53,685 bases of DNA, from positions 1 through 53,685 of the forward strand of contig NZ_ABXW01000005.1 in the NCBI RefSeq assembly GCF_000173415.1. The letters run 5' to 3'. The notes below the pieces were generated by a model. It did no database searches. It had not been told where the DNA came from and saw nothing but the letters and a program-made list of their open reading frames with translations. Numbering within the stretch: position 1 is the first letter of the stretch; every line of letters starts with the position of its first letter. Shown here one piece after another: positions 9,598 through 19,476 of this stretch. Source of the stretch: Providencia alcalifaciens DSM 30120 (GTDB taxonomy: Bacteria > Pseudomonadota > Gammaproteobacteria > Enterobacterales > Enterobacteriaceae). The position numbers and the translations under genes were made by a program.

Positions 9598-10641
9598 TTA
9601 CAGCTGTGGACGTTTTACAAAGCCGATTGCATCGTAAACCTTATCTAAGGTTTCTTGGGCGCGAGCTGCTGCTTTGGTAGCACCTTCATCCATAATTTGG
9701 TTCAGTAACGCTTCGTTGTTACGGAACTCATGGTAGCGCGCTTGTAAGTTCGTTAGCATGTCAGAAACTGCTTCAGCAACAGCGCCTTTCAGATGACCGT
9801 ACATTTGGCCTTCAAACTCAGCTTCCAGTGTTTTCACACTTTTGCCTGTCACACCTGCAAGGATGTCTAATAGGTTAGAAACCCCTGCTTTATTTTCAAC
9901 ATCGTAGCAAATACGTGGTGGCTCTTCAGAGTCAGTCATGGCACGTTTAATTTTCTTCACCACCGATTTCGGATCTTCTAACAGCGCAATGACGTTATTA
10001 CGGTTGTCATCAGACTTAGACATCTTCTTCGTTGGCTCTTGTAATGCCATTACACGAGCACCGCCATCGGTTGGGATAAATGGCTCTGGTACGGTGAAAA
10101 TATCACCGTAAATTGCATTGAAGCGTTGAGCAATATCGCGGCTCAGTTCAAGGTGCTGTTTCTGGTCAATACCGACAGGAACTTGGTTAGTTTGATAAAC
10201 CAGAATATCGGCGGCCATTAGAACTGGGTAGTCAAACAGACCCGCGTTGATGTTTTCTGAGTGGCGAGCAGATTTGTCTTTGAACTGGGTCATACGGCTG
10301 AGTTCGCCGAAATAGGTGTAGCAGTTTAATGCCCAGCTTAATTGTGCGTGTTGTGGTACATGAGATTGAACGAAAATGGTGCTTTTCTTCGGATCAATAC
10401 CACAAGCTAAGTAGAGCGCTAATGTATCGAGAGTTCTTTTACGCAGTTCAGTTGGGTCTTGGCGAACGGTAATGGCGTGCTGGTCAACGATACAGTAAAT
10501 GCAGTCAAAATCATCTTGCATCTTAACCCACTGACGTAACGCACCCATGTAGTTACCGATGGTTAATTCACCGGAAGGCTGTGCGCCGCTGAATACAATA
10601 GGTTTATGGGGTTGTTTAGATTTCTCAGTGGGTGTACTCAT
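9598..10641 (-). CDS. trpS: Tryptophanyl-tRNA synthetase
   Basis: 347 residues. A class I aminoacyl-tRNA synthetase charging tRNA-Trp in the cytoplasm. The HIGH-like motif TIGN is at residues 27-30 and KMSKS at 206-210. The protein is about 13 residues longer than E. coli TrpS because of a polar N-terminal extension (MSTPTEKSK). It ends the aroK-aroB-damX-dam-rpe-gph-trpS series, 86 bp after gph. Confidence 0.97.
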   Translation of the reverse strand: MSTPTEKSKQPHKPIVFSGAQPSGELTIGNYMGALRQWVKMQDDFDCIYCIVDQHAITVRQDPTELRKRTLDTLALYLACGIDPKKSTIFVQSHVPQHAQLSWALNCYTYFGELSRMTQFKDKSARHSENINAGLFDYPVLMAADILVYQTNQVPVGIDQKQHLELSRDIAQRFNAIYGDIFTVPEPFIPTDGGARVMALQEPTKKMSKSDDNRNNVIALLEDPKSVVKKIKRAMTDSEEPPRICYDVENKAGVSNLLDILAGVTGKSVKTLEAEFEGQMYGHLKGAVAEAVSDMLTNLQARYHEFRNNEALLNQIMDEGATKAAARAQETLDKVYDAIGFVKRPQL

Positions 10642-10727
10642 TTCTTTGTATGTCCTTGTAGTATTTTTTTATACCCTTTTAGGTTTCGAGCGACGTAGTG
10701 AATGGGTAGCTCGAATTATTGGGGATT

Positions 10728-11414
10728 TTATTTTGCTAAATCAATAACGGAAAGTAGCTCAGAAAAGTGGCTTAACACGTAGTCGGGCTCGGTAATTGCG
10801 ATTGATTCACCATAGTTGTAGCCGTAGGTTAGCCCTACGCTTGGGCAGCCAGCATTGTGGGCTGCGATAATATCATTACGGGAATCGCCGACAAAAAGCA
10901 ATTCTTCTTTGCGTAAACCGAACTGACCCATTGTTAAATAGAGTGGCGCTGGGTGTGGTTTAGTTTTCACAACATCGTCACCACCAAGCACTAATGAAAA
11001 GTAGCTATCAATACCCAATTTTTCTAATAGTGGCGCCACAAACGGGGTCGGTTTGTTGGTCACAATGGCCATTGGCATATTGTGTTTTGCAATCGTTTCG
11101 AGGGTCTCTTTGACTTCAGGAAACAGCTGGCTGCCGGTATTAACGGTTGTTGCATAGTGTTCATCGAAGCGTATACGAGCTTGCTTTTGTCGCTCTGGAG
11201 TAACCGTCATTCCCGCCCATTTTAGCGCGCGCTCGACGAGCATATCGGCGCCGTTGCCTACCCAGATGGAGACGCGCTCTTTACCTGCTGGTGGCAGGTT
11301 AAGTTCTTCCAGCGTTTTATCGATGGCGTCCGCTAAACCGCCGGCGCTATCAACGAGGGTGCCATCTAAATCAAACGCAATTGCTTTAATACTTTCTAAA
11401 ACCGCATGTGTCAT
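10728..11414 (-). CDS. gph: Phosphoglycolate phosphatase
   Basis: 228 residues, HAD superfamily. Motif [11 protein letters not shown] gives catalytic Asp15 and Asp17, and motif [12 protein letters not shown] is present near the C-terminus. It removes phosphate from 2-phosphoglycolate, a product of DNA end repair, in the cytoplasm. It is somewhat shorter than E. coli Gph (252) at the C-terminus. It overlaps the rpe stop by 4 bp (ATGA type), so the two are translationally coupled, as in E. coli. Confidence 0.95.
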   Translation of the reverse strand: MTHAVLESIKAIAFDLDGTLVDSAGGLADAIDKTLEELNLPPAGKERVSIWVGNGADMLVERALKWAGMTVTPERQKQARIRFDEHYATTVNTGSQLFPEVKETLETIAKHNMPMAIVTNKPTPFVAPLLEKLGIDSYFSLVLGGDDVVKTKPHPAPLYLTMGQFGLRKEELLFVGDSRNDIIAAHNAGCPSVGLTYGYNYGESIAITEPDYVLSHFSELLSVIDLAK

Positions 11415-12085
11415 TGAGATACCTTTTTTAATTCTTGGCGCATTTCATCGATGACTTTTTTATAATCGGACTGGTCAAAAATTGCGGAGCCAGCAACGAA
11501 GGTGTCTGCACCTGCTGCGGCAATTTCTGCAATGTTATTCACCTTCACACCACCATCGACCTCTAAGCGAATATCATAACCACTTTCATCAATTAGTTTA
11601 CGAACTTGGCGCAATTTATTCAGGGTTTGTGGAATAAAAGATTGACCACCAAATCCTGGGTTAACCGACATCAGTAGGATCATATCGACTTTATCCATCA
11701 CATAATCCAGATAGCTTAGCGGGGTTGCTGGGTTAAATACCAGACCTGCGGTGCAACCATTCTCTTTGATGAGTTGTAGCGTTCTATCGATGTGTTCGCT
11801 GGCTTCTGGGTGGAAGCTAATGTGAGTTGCTCCCGCTTTTGCAAAGTCAGGGATGATACGGTCGACAGGTTTAACCATTAAATGAACATCAATTGGCGCG
11901 GTGATACCGTAATTGCGTAGCGCTTTGCAGATTGGCGCACCGAACGTGAGGTTCGGCACGTAGTGGTTATCCATGACATCAAAATGGATAATGTCTGCGC
12001 CTGCAGCAAGAACTTTGGCGGTATCTTCGCCTAAACGTGCAAAGTCAGCAGATAAAATAGATGGGGCAATGAGAAAATCTTTCAT
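11411..12085 (-). CDS. rpe: Ribulose-phosphate 3-epimerase
   Basis: 224 residues, a TIM-barrel enzyme interconverting ribulose-5-phosphate and xylulose-5-phosphate in the pentose phosphate pathway. The family signature [12 protein letters not shown] and the active-site DVHLMV and EVDGGV motifs are intact. It lies 39 bp after dam and overlaps gph by 4 bp. Confidence 0.97.
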   Translation of the reverse strand: MKDFLIAPSILSADFARLGEDTAKVLAAGADIIHFDVMDNHYVPNLTFGAPICKALRNYGITAPIDVHLMVKPVDRIIPDFAKAGATHISFHPEASEHIDRTLQLIKENGCTAGLVFNPATPLSYLDYVMDKVDMILLMSVNPGFGGQSFIPQTLNKLRQVRKLIDESGYDIRLEVDGGVKVNNIAEIAAAGADTFVAGSAIFDQSDYKKVIDEMRQELKKVSQ

Positions 12086-12124
12086 AATTGTCTCCGATTA
12101 TTCGTCGTTATCTGACAGCACCTA

Positions 12125-12952
12125 TTATTTTTTAGATGCTCCCGCATATAAAGCCAAAAGCTCGTTGACTTTGGCACGGTTCAAAATATTTCTACTAATG
12201 GTGCGACGTACTTTAACGATATGTAATTGTGCCTGATGATACCACTCTCGGGTCATCGGGGTCTCATGATTTGAGATAAGAACTGGGATCTCGCGCTCAG
12301 ATGATAGCTTATGTGCTAACAAAGCGAGATTTTGTTGTTCTTGAGCACTAAATGAGTTGGTGTGATATGCCGTAAAATTCGCAGTTTCAGATAGCGGAGC
12401 GTAAGGCGGATCACAGTAAATCACTGAGCCCATTGGGGCGTCGAGTAATGTTTTGCTGTAAGACTGTGTTACAAACGTGGCTTTCTGGGCTTTTTCTGCA
12501 AACCACAAGAGCTCGTCTTTTGGAAAATACGGTTTTTTATAGCGCCCAAAAGGGACATTGAATTCCCCTCGTAAGTTGTAACGGCATAGTCCGTTATAAC
12601 AATGGCGATTAAGATACAAAAAGAGAATACTGCGTTTAGCAGGGTCATCTGATTGGTTAAATGTTTTACGCATTAAATAATACTGTTCTGAAGTATTAAA
12701 TTCAGGTGTGAACAGCCGCTGAGCTTCTTCAATAAAAGCCTCAGAGCGATATTTAACCGTATTGTAGAGGTTGATGAGATCACTGTTTATGTCTGCCAGT
12801 ACATATGAATCGTAGTTAGTATTTAAAAACACCGATCCTGCACCAACAAAAGGTTCTATTAAGCAATTACCTTGTGGAAGGTGTTTTTTGATCTCATCCA
12901 CAAGAGGGTATTTACCCCCAGCCCATTTTAAAAAAGCGCGTTTCTTTTTCAT
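12125..12952 (-). CDS. dam: DNA adenine methylase Dam
   Basis: 275 residues against 278 in E. coli. It methylates adenine N6 in GATC using S-adenosylmethionine, serving mismatch repair, replication timing and gene control, including fimbrial switching in relatives. The SAM-binding motif FVGAGS is at residues 35-40 and the catalytic DPPY at 181-184. It lies in the conserved order damX-dam-rpe, after an 82-bp gap containing a 9-bp hairpin. Confidence 0.97.
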   Translation of the reverse strand: MKKKRAFLKWAGGKYPLVDEIKKHLPQGNCLIEPFVGAGSVFLNTNYDSYVLADINSDLINLYNTVKYRSEAFIEEAQRLFTPEFNTSEQYYLMRKTFNQSDDPAKRSILFLYLNRHCYNGLCRYNLRGEFNVPFGRYKKPYFPKDELLWFAEKAQKATFVTQSYSKTLLDAPMGSVIYCDPPYAPLSETANFTAYHTNSFSAQEQQNLALLAHKLSSEREIPVLISNHETPMTREWYHQAQLHIVKVRRTISRNILNRAKVNELLALYAGASKK

Positions 12953-12976
12953 GCCGTCTTATTATTACAATCGTTT

Positions 12977-12998
12977 AGAGCCGCCACTTGGCGGCTCT
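12977..12998. repeat. Intercistronic hairpin damX-dam
   Basis: AGAGCCGCC/GGCGGCTCT, a perfect 9-bp GC-rich stem around ACTT. In the operon's direction no T run follows, so partial attenuation or transcript processing between damX and dam is more likely than full termination. Confidence 0.55.
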
Positions 12999-13034
12999 TT
13001 CAGGACAACATAATGCGCCCGGGGAAAAACGTTG

Positions 13035-13961
13035 TTATTTTTGATCCTGTTTAACTTGTTTCATATTACGCACCCACGGTTTCTTCGCTTGCACTGCGGC
13101 AGGTAAGGTCGCAATTGCATTTTTTGCTTCGTTCACTGAGCTGTAGTTTCCGTGGATTAAAACATACCAAGTTTGTCCATTACGAATGGTTTTATACACT
13201 TGATAGTTAGCAAGTTTATTCTCTTTTGCGAAAGCTTCCAGTGTATCTGAACGACTTGCGCTACTTAATTGTAATGTATAGCTACCAGATGGTGCAGCTG
13301 CATGACTATTTGAGCTTGTGCTAGTAGTCGATTTCGTGGTTGTTTTTGGCTGGGCAGGCTGTTTTTGTTCAACCGGCTTAGTCGTTTTAGGCTGAGTTTT
13401 TTCTGGTGTGACAGGTTTCACTGTTGGCTGTTTTTCCACAGGTTTAACTTGCGGTTGCGTCAATGGAGTCACGTTTTGTGGTGGCGTGGTAGTGCCGTCA
13501 GATGGCAGGCTTTGACCTTGACTGAGAGCATCGGCAACATCACCAGGAATTTCAATACGCTCACCAAGACCATTTTGTTGTGTCTGAGTGTCGGCTTGCG
13601 TTGGCATTGGGTTGATTTGCTGACCATTTAACTCTTGCGCTTGACCTGTTTGTGGTTGCGTTGGAGTTTGGGTATTTGAATTCGTTAGTGATGAAGAACC
13701 TGATAAATCAATATTACGTTGGTTAGCACTATCTGTTTGTAATTTCTCGTGTTCTGTTGGTGCTTTCAATGCAGAACTGATGGCAATTATCAGCAGCAAT
13801 AGCACTAAAACGCCTACACCAATCATGATGTGTTGACGTGATAACGCGATTTTTGGCTTAGCCGCAGCAGCAGGGCGCGAGCGTCCGGTTGGTCTATCTG
13901 ATGTATCAGGCCTTAAATCATTTTGCACTTGAGGCTGATTATCTGGTTTAAATTCGTCCAT
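13035..13961 (-). CDS. damX: Cell-division SPOR protein DamX
   Basis: 308 residues, shorter than E. coli DamX (428). Order: a cytoplasmic basic N-terminus, one membrane helix near residues 45-65, a low-complexity Gln/Thr/Pro-rich periplasmic linker, and a SPOR domain at 225-308. SPOR domains bind denuded septal peptidoglycan, and DamX joins the divisome there. It lies in the usual place between aroB and dam. The shortening is mostly in the linker and N-terminal region. Its SPOR domain is closely matched by that of the fimbria-linked protein at 50602-51723. The 285-bp gap to aroB shows nothing I can name. Confidence 0.93.
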   Translation of the reverse strand: MDEFKPDNQPQVQNDLRPDTSDRPTGRSRPAAAAKPKIALSRQHIMIGVGVLVLLLLIIAISSALKAPTEHEKLQTDSANQRNIDLSGSSSLTNSNTQTPTQPQTGQAQELNGQQINPMPTQADTQTQQNGLGERIEIPGDVADALSQGQSLPSDGTTTPPQNVTPLTQPQVKPVEKQPTVKPVTPEKTQPKTTKPVEQKQPAQPKTTTKSTTSTSSNSHAAAPSGSYTLQLSSASRSDTLEAFAKENKLANYQVYKTIRNGQTWYVLIHGNYSSVNEAKNAIATLPAAVQAKKPWVRNMKQVKQDQK

Positions 13962-14246
13962 TTTCCTCTCCCGAAATTAGTTCGCCTGTAGTAGAGATAA
14001 AATGTCTCTTATCATTACGACCTGTTCACGACTAAGCAGTTGCTTCTGCTCACATTTAAAGAATAGATTGTTTAGCAATTTCATTCCAATTTCAATGAGA
14101 CTGCGACTATCTTGTTTGTGATTCGTTATAGGTGCTAGGCATAGCGTTATAATTTAACGGCTTTAGTGGATATCTGCCAGTAACATTTTAAAACCCCTAA
14201 AAATATTCAGGAGCTAATTAATGCTTTTTACTTAGTTCGGTGATTT

Positions 14247-15335
14247 TTATGGTATGCAAGCCGAAATGGCGGCAGTAACCGTTGAGGCATCCACATCGGA
14301 ACGCATTTCTGAATGACCAATTGTGGTTGGAAGGATAAGATGCAATTTGCCTCCCATGACTTTTTTATCTCGCATCATGTGAGGTAAATAGTCATCGGGC
14401 TGCATTTTTGCTGGTCCGGTGACTGGAAGTTCTGCGCGTTTTAACAGGGCGATGACACGACCAGTTTGCTCTGGCGTAAATTGACCGATAAGTTCAGCGG
14501 TTTTCGCGGCCATGACCATCCCTGCGGCAACAGCTTCACCATGAAGCCATACGCCGTAGCCCATTTCGGCTTCAATCGCATGACCAAATGTGTGCCCTAA
14601 ATTCAATAATGCTCGCAGCCCACTAGTTTCTTTTTCATCAGCGGCAACAACTTGTGCTTTCAATTCACAACAACGGCGAATGCAGTACGCCATGGCTTGG
14701 TTATCCAGCGCCATTAACGCATCAATGTTTTCTTCGAGCCAGCTAAAAAACTCACCATCAAGAATGATGCCGTATTTGATAACTTCAGCTAGACCTGAAG
14801 AGAGCTCACGCTTAGGTAAGGTTTTTAAACAATCAAGGTCAATGACCACGGAAGCCGGCTGGTAAAATGCCCCGATCATATTTTTCCCTAACGGATGGTT
14901 AACAGCTGTTTTTCCACCCACCGAAGAGTCTACTTGGGAAAGTAATGTTGTGGGCACTTGAATAAAACGTACGCCTCGTTGATAGCTCGCTGCTGCGAAT
15001 CCAGTTAAGTCACCGATAACTCCCCCACCTAAGGCGATGAGGGTTGTATCTCGGTTATGGTGCTTTTCGAGTAATGCGGTAAAAACATCATTCATGATGA
15101 ATAAAGATTTATACTGTTCGCCATCAGGCAGGATGATGGAATCAACTTTTACGCCTGAGGCTTCAAGAACAGTTTGGATCTTATGCAGATAAAGTGGGGC
15201 GAGGGTTTCGTTCGTCACTATCATTGCTCGCTGGCCTGCAGTTAGTGGCCAAAATGCATCCTGCTGTTGATATAAACTGGGTGCAATATTGATTGGATAA
15301 CTGCGTTCATCCAGCGTAACAGTGACTTTTTCCAT
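14247..15335 (-). CDS. aroB: 3-dehydroquinate synthase
   Basis: 362 residues, as in E. coli. Second step of the shikimate pathway, cyclising DAHP to 3-dehydroquinate with NAD and a divalent metal in the cytoplasm. The NAD-binding [11 protein letters not shown] and the metal-ligand region [11 protein letters not shown] are intact. It follows aroK by 40 bp, the conserved aroKB unit that feeds aromatic amino acid and folate synthesis. Confidence 0.97.
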   Translation of the reverse strand: MEKVTVTLDERSYPINIAPSLYQQQDAFWPLTAGQRAMIVTNETLAPLYLHKIQTVLEASGVKVDSIILPDGEQYKSLFIMNDVFTALLEKHHNRDTTLIALGGGVIGDLTGFAAASYQRGVRFIQVPTTLLSQVDSSVGGKTAVNHPLGKNMIGAFYQPASVVIDLDCLKTLPKRELSSGLAEVIKYGIILDGEFFSWLEENIDALMALDNQAMAYCIRRCCELKAQVVAADEKETSGLRALLNLGHTFGHAIEAEMGYGVWLHGEAVAAGMVMAAKTAELIGQFTPEQTGRVIALLKRAELPVTGPAKMQPDDYLPHMMRDKKVMGGKLHLILPTTIGHSEMRSDVDASTVTAAISACIP

Positions 15336-15375
15336 CTTGCTTTACCTTGAATTCATGACTTTTGATGTATAAAAA

Positions 15376-15897
15376 TTAGTTTTTTTCTAACAGTTCAATG
15401 ATTTGGTTAGCAACAACTTTGGCGCTTTGCTCATCTGTATGAATAGTAATATCTGCTATTTCTTCATACATAGGATTGCGTTCATCAGCTAATTTCTCTA
15501 AAACTTCGCGAGCAGGTTCATCCACTTGTAATAGAGGACGTTTTTTATCGCGCTGCGTGCGGGATAATTGCTTCTCAATGGTGGTTTCGAGATACACGAC
15601 AACCCCACGAGCAGACAAGCGGTTACGTGTCTCTTTGGATTTAACAGAGCCACCACCTGTCGCTAAGACAATGCCTTGTTTTTCGGTGAGTTCATTGATG
15701 ACTTTTTCTTCGCGATCGCGAAAGCCTTCTTCACCTTCTAGGTCGAATACCCAACCTACATCTGCGCCAGTGCGTTTTTCAATCTCGTGATCGGAGTCAA
15801 AAAACTCCATATTAAGCTGTTGAGCTAACTGACGACCAATAGTGCTTTTTCCGGCTCCCATTGGTCCAACCAGAAAGATATTGCGTTTCTCTGCCAT
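15376..15897 (-). CDS. aroK: Shikimate kinase I
   Basis: 173 residues. It phosphorylates shikimate with ATP, a later shikimate-pathway step. Walker [10 protein letters not shown] is at residues 11-19, and the substrate-binding FFDSDHEIE and the GGGSV region follow. It begins the aroKB-damX-dam run. The upstream 505 bp are gene-free and contain several hairpins. Confidence 0.97.
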   Translation of the reverse strand: MAEKRNIFLVGPMGAGKSTIGRQLAQQLNMEFFDSDHEIEKRTGADVGWVFDLEGEEGFRDREEKVINELTEKQGIVLATGGGSVKSKETRNRLSARGVVVYLETTIEKQLSRTQRDKKRPLLQVDEPAREVLEKLADERNPMYEEIADITIHTDEQSAKVVANQIIELLEKN

Positions 15898-16047
15898 GTT
15901 TTTTGGTATTACTACGATTATTCGTTAATGATCACCCGCCCCGCCAATCGAATTAGCGGCGGGACCTAAACTGAAACCTCATAAGTGATGATGTGAGATC
16001 AGATAAGAAAATTATCTCAATACATCAACCTGAATTGCAACTATATA

Positions 16048-16079
16048 AATATGGCACTTAGAAAACAAAGTGCCATATT
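16048..16079. repeat. 12-bp stem hairpin downstream of hofQ
   Basis: AATATGGCACTT and AAGTGCCATATT are perfect complements around an 8-base loop. In the hofQ/aroK direction it is followed by TATATAG, giving a weak terminator-like profile. Confidence 0.55.
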
Positions 16080-16143
16080 CTTCGTTGCGGGTTTCTATAT
16101 ATTTGAGCCGTCTACATTACATTATGCACTGTTTAGTGAGCTT

Positions 16144-16187
16144 ATTAACAGGTCGATTAGTCCGTGAAAATAATCTAACCTGTTAAT
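16144..16187. repeat. 10-bp stem hairpin downstream of hofQ
   Basis: ATTAACAGGT and ACCTGTTAAT bracket a 24-base interior in which GATTA and TAATC can pair further. Function unknown; terminator or leader structure. Confidence 0.45.
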
Positions 16188-16402
16188 TATAAAGTAAAAT
16201 TTATGTAGCTATTTTATAAGCGGCTGATAGTTTGTTCTTTCATCTACCGATAGTTAGAACACTCAATGGATAACCTTGTATGCTAAAACGACCTCAGCGT
16301 CAAATTTATCCGGTAGGTTTATGGCACAAAAAGTAATAATTTCACGGCACTTTGATGCTTTGAACATTCAACTAATTGAATGTATGAGTGTTATTTTTTA
16401 CG

Positions 16403-17452
16403 CTAAATATTAATAAGTTTTGGTGTAATAAATACCACTAAAACACGTTTATCAACATGTTGTGTCTTATTGATAAATAAGTTTCCTAATAATGGGATTT
16501 GTGACAGAAAAGGGACCCCTGAATCTGTTTTTTCCTGCTTTTGCTGAAAAATACCGCCAAGAATTAATGTGTTGTTATTTTTGATGGTGACTGAGGTCGC
16601 TATCTCTTGCTTATTAATGGCTAAATGCTGATTAGGATTGGTTGTTAAGGCAGTATCTGGGGAGTTATGGCTGATTTTTAATACCATTTCGACGTTGTCA
16701 TTACGAGAAATTGTCGGGGTCACTTCCATACCCAATACCGCATCTTTAAATTGTACGTGGCTTTTTTTCTCTGAAGTGGTGACATAAGGAATTTCGCTCC
16801 CTTGTTGAATGCTTGCGGGATTCTTATGGGAGGCAACTAAGCGTGGGCTCGCAATAATAGACAGTAAATTCTCTTTTTCTAAGGCATTGAGCTTCATTTC
16901 GAGTAATCCCTCTCCAAGTCGTAAAACATTTAACGCCATTTGCCCCGACTGGCTACTGTATCGGTTATAACGACTATGATGCCCATCCGTTGCTGAATCA
17001 TTGTGGACTCCCCACTCTAACCCCAGTGCTTGCAAGGCTGTACGTGAGCTACTAATTATGTGAGCCGTGATTTGCACTTGTTGCTGGGGAATATCTTTTT
17101 GCGTTAGCCATGTTTCAATTAATGCGAAGCGTTCTTGGGTATCCGTGATGATTAAACTGTTGGTGATGGTATCGACATGAGCCTTACCGTTACTTGAAAG
17201 TAGGTGCATATTTGGCTGAGTAATTTGTTGGTAAGTGCTGTTGGCATCGATAGAGACGAGCGGAAATATTTTTTCTGTCAGTGTGATCTCTGCTTTAGGT
17301 GGGATGATGGCATCTAAAAGTTGCGTATCTTCCAATGTCGGCAGGATTGGCTCAAAGGGATCTCGGGGGGATTGAGCATATCCCGAAAGTGTTATGCATA
17401 GCGTTAACAGAATAGTGAAAAAATTAGTGTTGCTCATTGTGCTGTTGTTCAT
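16403..17452 (-). CDS. hofQ: HofQ-type secretin with a HofP-like N-terminus
   Basis: 349 residues, against about 412 for E. coli HofQ. A signal peptide runs to about residue 26 (TLSGYAQ), followed at once by RDPFEP, the signature of the HofP/PilP pilotin-like family. The secretin part then begins, with an N-domain near residues 65-115 and the conserved secretin core ending in RVLVVFITPKL. The family's own N-terminal STN/N0 domain is absent. It should form an outer-membrane pore for type IV pilus-like DNA uptake. It overlaps hofO by 29 bp (14 if Met6 at 17437 is the start). No separate hofP exists between hofO and hofQ. Confidence 0.85.
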   Translation of the reverse strand: MNNSTMSNTNFFTILLTLCITLSGYAQSPRDPFEPILPTLEDTQLLDAIIPPKAEITLTEKIFPLVSIDANSTYQQITQPNMHLLSSNGKAHVDTITNSLIITDTQERFALIETWLTQKDIPQQQVQITAHIISSSRTALQALGLEWGVHNDSATDGHHSRYNRYSSQSGQMALNVLRLGEGLLEMKLNALEKENLLSIIASPRLVASHKNPASIQQGSEIPYVTTSEKKSHVQFKDAVLGMEVTPTISRNDNVEMVLKISHNSPDTALTTNPNQHLAINKQEIATSVTIKNNNTLILGGIFQQKQEKTDSGVPFLSQIPLLGNLFINKTQHVDKRVLVVFITPKLINI

Positions 17453-17999
17453 CCTTGATAAATGAGAGAGATAAATGGGCTGTGAGTATCTGGTTTTTCG
17501 TGGTGAAGATAACGTTAGAGAATTGCCAGTGCGGCTGAGGTAGAAAGATCATGAGTGAGCGCATGAATTCAAGGAGATCCTTAAATTTTCCTTGGATCTC
17601 AAGTTGGTAATGAGAATTCGTTGGATCCGTTGGCTGAAGCTGATTTAAAACCACGTTAGCGTGAGAAACTAGCCGTTGTAAATGAAGAACGAGGTATTGG
17701 GAGTCGGGAATGGTTTCTTCATCGAAATCCAATGAAGCCATTTCTTGTTCTATCCAAAAGCGTGTCGGATTTTGGGCGAAAAACTGGCTACTTTCTTGGT
17801 TTTTATGTGCGAAAACGACATTATCTTGCCGTAAGTTTGCTAATTGATTTTGCTTATCTTTCCAAATAAAAATATAGCCGCTAGCAAGCAGTGTAGCCAG
17901 AGTCAAAGGCAGTACAAGATACTGCTGCCACCGTGGTCGATACCAAAAGCGCCCATATTCAACGTGCTGATCTTTCTGCTTATCCAGACTGCTATTCAT
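17424..17999 (-). CDS. hofO: HofO, PilO-like assembly protein
   Basis: About 191 residues from the ATG at 17999, which overlaps the hofN stop by 8 bp (ATGAATAG). The frame is open to 18023, but that would overlap hofN by 32 bp. There is one membrane helix near residues 25-45 and a periplasmic region resembling PilO/HofO. It is expected to pair with HofN in the inner-membrane platform of a type IV pilus-like DNA-uptake machine. Assignment rests mainly on position between hofN and hofQ and on topology, since sequence conservation in this family is low. Confidence 0.8.
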   Translation of the reverse strand: MNSSLDKQKDQHVEYGRFWYRPRWQQYLVLPLTLATLLASGYIFIWKDKQNQLANLRQDNVVFAHKNQESSQFFAQNPTRFWIEQEMASLDFDEETIPDSQYLVLHLQRLVSHANVVLNQLQPTDPTNSHYQLEIQGKFKDLLEFMRSLMIFLPQPHWQFSNVIFTTKNQILTAHLSLSFIKDEQQHNEQH

Positions 18000-18531
18000 T
18001 CGAAACCCCTTGATAATCAGCAATTAAATGTAACTGATGTAGGGTATCAACTCGCCGTAGTTTGCGTAGCTGCACATTGCTAACCTGTGGCGTTTGGCTA
18101 AATTGAGCCAAAAGCACATTAAGATCTTCAAAACGATAACTAAGTGCGTTGACTTCTAGATGTCCCGCTTGTAGCTGGAAGGAAGATAACCAGCTTTTAG
18201 GGGGCGTTAAATTGGACAGTGAGGTTAATAAATCAAGTAGAGATTGATTGTGTTGAGTATAAGTTCGACGTTGGATTTGCCGAAGAGTGAGCTTTTCTAA
18301 TTGCTGTTGCTGTGTTTGTAACTGTATTTTTAGCTGCTCAGTGCGTTGTTGATGTTGCTGATGAGCAGCAAGGCGATAGTGGTTTTGTGAAATATCTAGC
18401 AGAAGCAAACCCACTAAATAACCAAAAATAGTGGCAGTTGTCATGCAGCTCGTGAAGATGATGATAAAAAAATAGCGGCGTTGATGAATGAGTTGATTCA
18501 TGCGCCAAGGGAGAAAATTAACTTGGTGCAT
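17992..18531 (-). CDS. hofN: HofN, PilN-like assembly protein
   Basis: About 179 residues starting MHQVNFLPWR, the typical PilN/HofN N-terminus. The ATG at 18531 follows the hofM stop by one base, so it is a better start than the upstream ATG at 18570. One membrane helix near residues 22-46 is followed by a Gln-rich periplasmic coiled-coil stretch (about 58-90) and a small globular end. It acts with HofM and HofO in the inner-membrane alignment complex. Confidence 0.85.
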   Translation of the reverse strand: MHQVNFLPWRMNQLIHQRRYFFIIIFTSCMTTATIFGYLVGLLLLDISQNHYRLAAHQQHQQRTEQLKIQLQTQQQQLEKLTLRQIQRRTYTQHNQSLLDLLTSLSNLTPPKSWLSSFQLQAGHLEVNALSYRFEDLNVLLAQFSQTPQVSNVQLRKLRRVDTLHQLHLIADYQGVSNE

Positions 18532-18532
18532 A

Positions 18533-19360
18533 TCAACGGTCCCCATGGCGTAATGCGAGTCCGGCCGCAATCACAAAACTTCCTAATTGATGAGGTAACT
18601 TGATGGGGTAGTGGTGAAAAGCTTGCAGTAAATCCCATTGTTTTTGTGCATCTGGAATATGTTGATCGCTAATACAGTAAATTGGTAATGCTAGTGCATC
18701 GGGATTATCGGTCAATAAGGGCTGAATTTGATGGATATGTGTTAATTGACTATTTTGAATATGGTTATAGTTTGCAGGTTGGCTGACGGGTCCTGACCAG
18801 AGCCACTCATTTTGGCGATAATAAACAATCCAGCACTCATCGGGTAATTGTGCATATTTTGCAAGATAGCGCAGCGCAATCGGTGCAATATCGATAGCAA
18901 CCAGATGGTAACCCGTTTCCTGTAATAAATTTTGCCAAAAGGTAATATCAGATTGGCGAGCGGCATGAAAGTAAACTTGTTGCCCAATGATCCGATAATC
19001 TACTGTCAGCTCTTGTGCTTGCATCGGGAAGAGTTGGTCAATTTGAGCGCGTAAATACCAGTTAAGTTCAGGTTGCTGTAAGCTCATTTGGTTGGGAAGC
19101 GAGAGTTGTTTCTTAAGTGAGCGTAGTGAGGGTAATGCAATCGAAACGGAACAGTTTTTAGGTAATTTCTGACGCCATTGGCGCAAAATATTGCGTAGAA
19201 TTACTCGGTATTCGTCAAGTACGTGTAATGAGCTGTCAAAAGGTATCTCTTGTTGCCAACATTCACATAACGACCAGAATTTGCGATGTTTTTTCACAGC
19301 GACTAATTGGATGTGGTGTTGCGATAGCTCAATTCCTATGTGCCATTTTGGTGAATACAT
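18533..19360 (-). CDS. hofM: HofM, PilM-like assembly protein
   Basis: About 275 residues from the ATG at 19360, chosen because AAGGA lies 8 bases upstream; the frame extends to a TTG at 19384. PilM/HofM are actin-like cytoplasmic proteins that bind the N-terminal tail of PilN. Shared features with E. coli HofM include the NEWLWS segment and the glycine-rich end SFVIAAGLALRHG. It is first of hofMNO(P)Q, divergent from mrcA, exactly as in E. coli. The hof genes are linked to use of external DNA as nutrient. Confidence 0.85.
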   Translation of the reverse strand: MYSPKWHIGIELSQHHIQLVAVKKHRKFWSLCECWQQEIPFDSSLHVLDEYRVILRNILRQWRQKLPKNCSVSIALPSLRSLKKQLSLPNQMSLQQPELNWYLRAQIDQLFPMQAQELTVDYRIIGQQVYFHAARQSDITFWQNLLQETGYHLVAIDIAPIALRYLAKYAQLPDECWIVYYRQNEWLWSGPVSQPANYNHIQNSQLTHIHQIQPLLTDNPDALALPIYCISDQHIPDAQKQWDLLQAFHHYPIKLPHQLGSFVIAAGLALRHGDR

Positions 19361-19476
19361 ACATAATATCCTTATCATTAGCAATTAAATTACGTTTTCT
19401 ATTGGGCTGTATAAGCTTTATACTATGCGGCAGTGATATCTAAACCCGCCTGTCAGTTGCGTATGGGAATTCTTCG

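Larger units (their letters stand above)
15898..16402. other. Hairpin-rich gap between hofQ and aroK
   Basis: 505 bp without a gene. I see four dyads: 15940-15963 (CCCGCC/GGCGGG), 16048-16079, 16144-16187 and 16364-16383 (ACATTCAA/TTGAATGT, just after hofQ). The distal ones probably end hofQ transcription and the proximal one lies in the aroK leader. The aroK promoter should also be here but I cannot place it. Confidence 0.55.
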
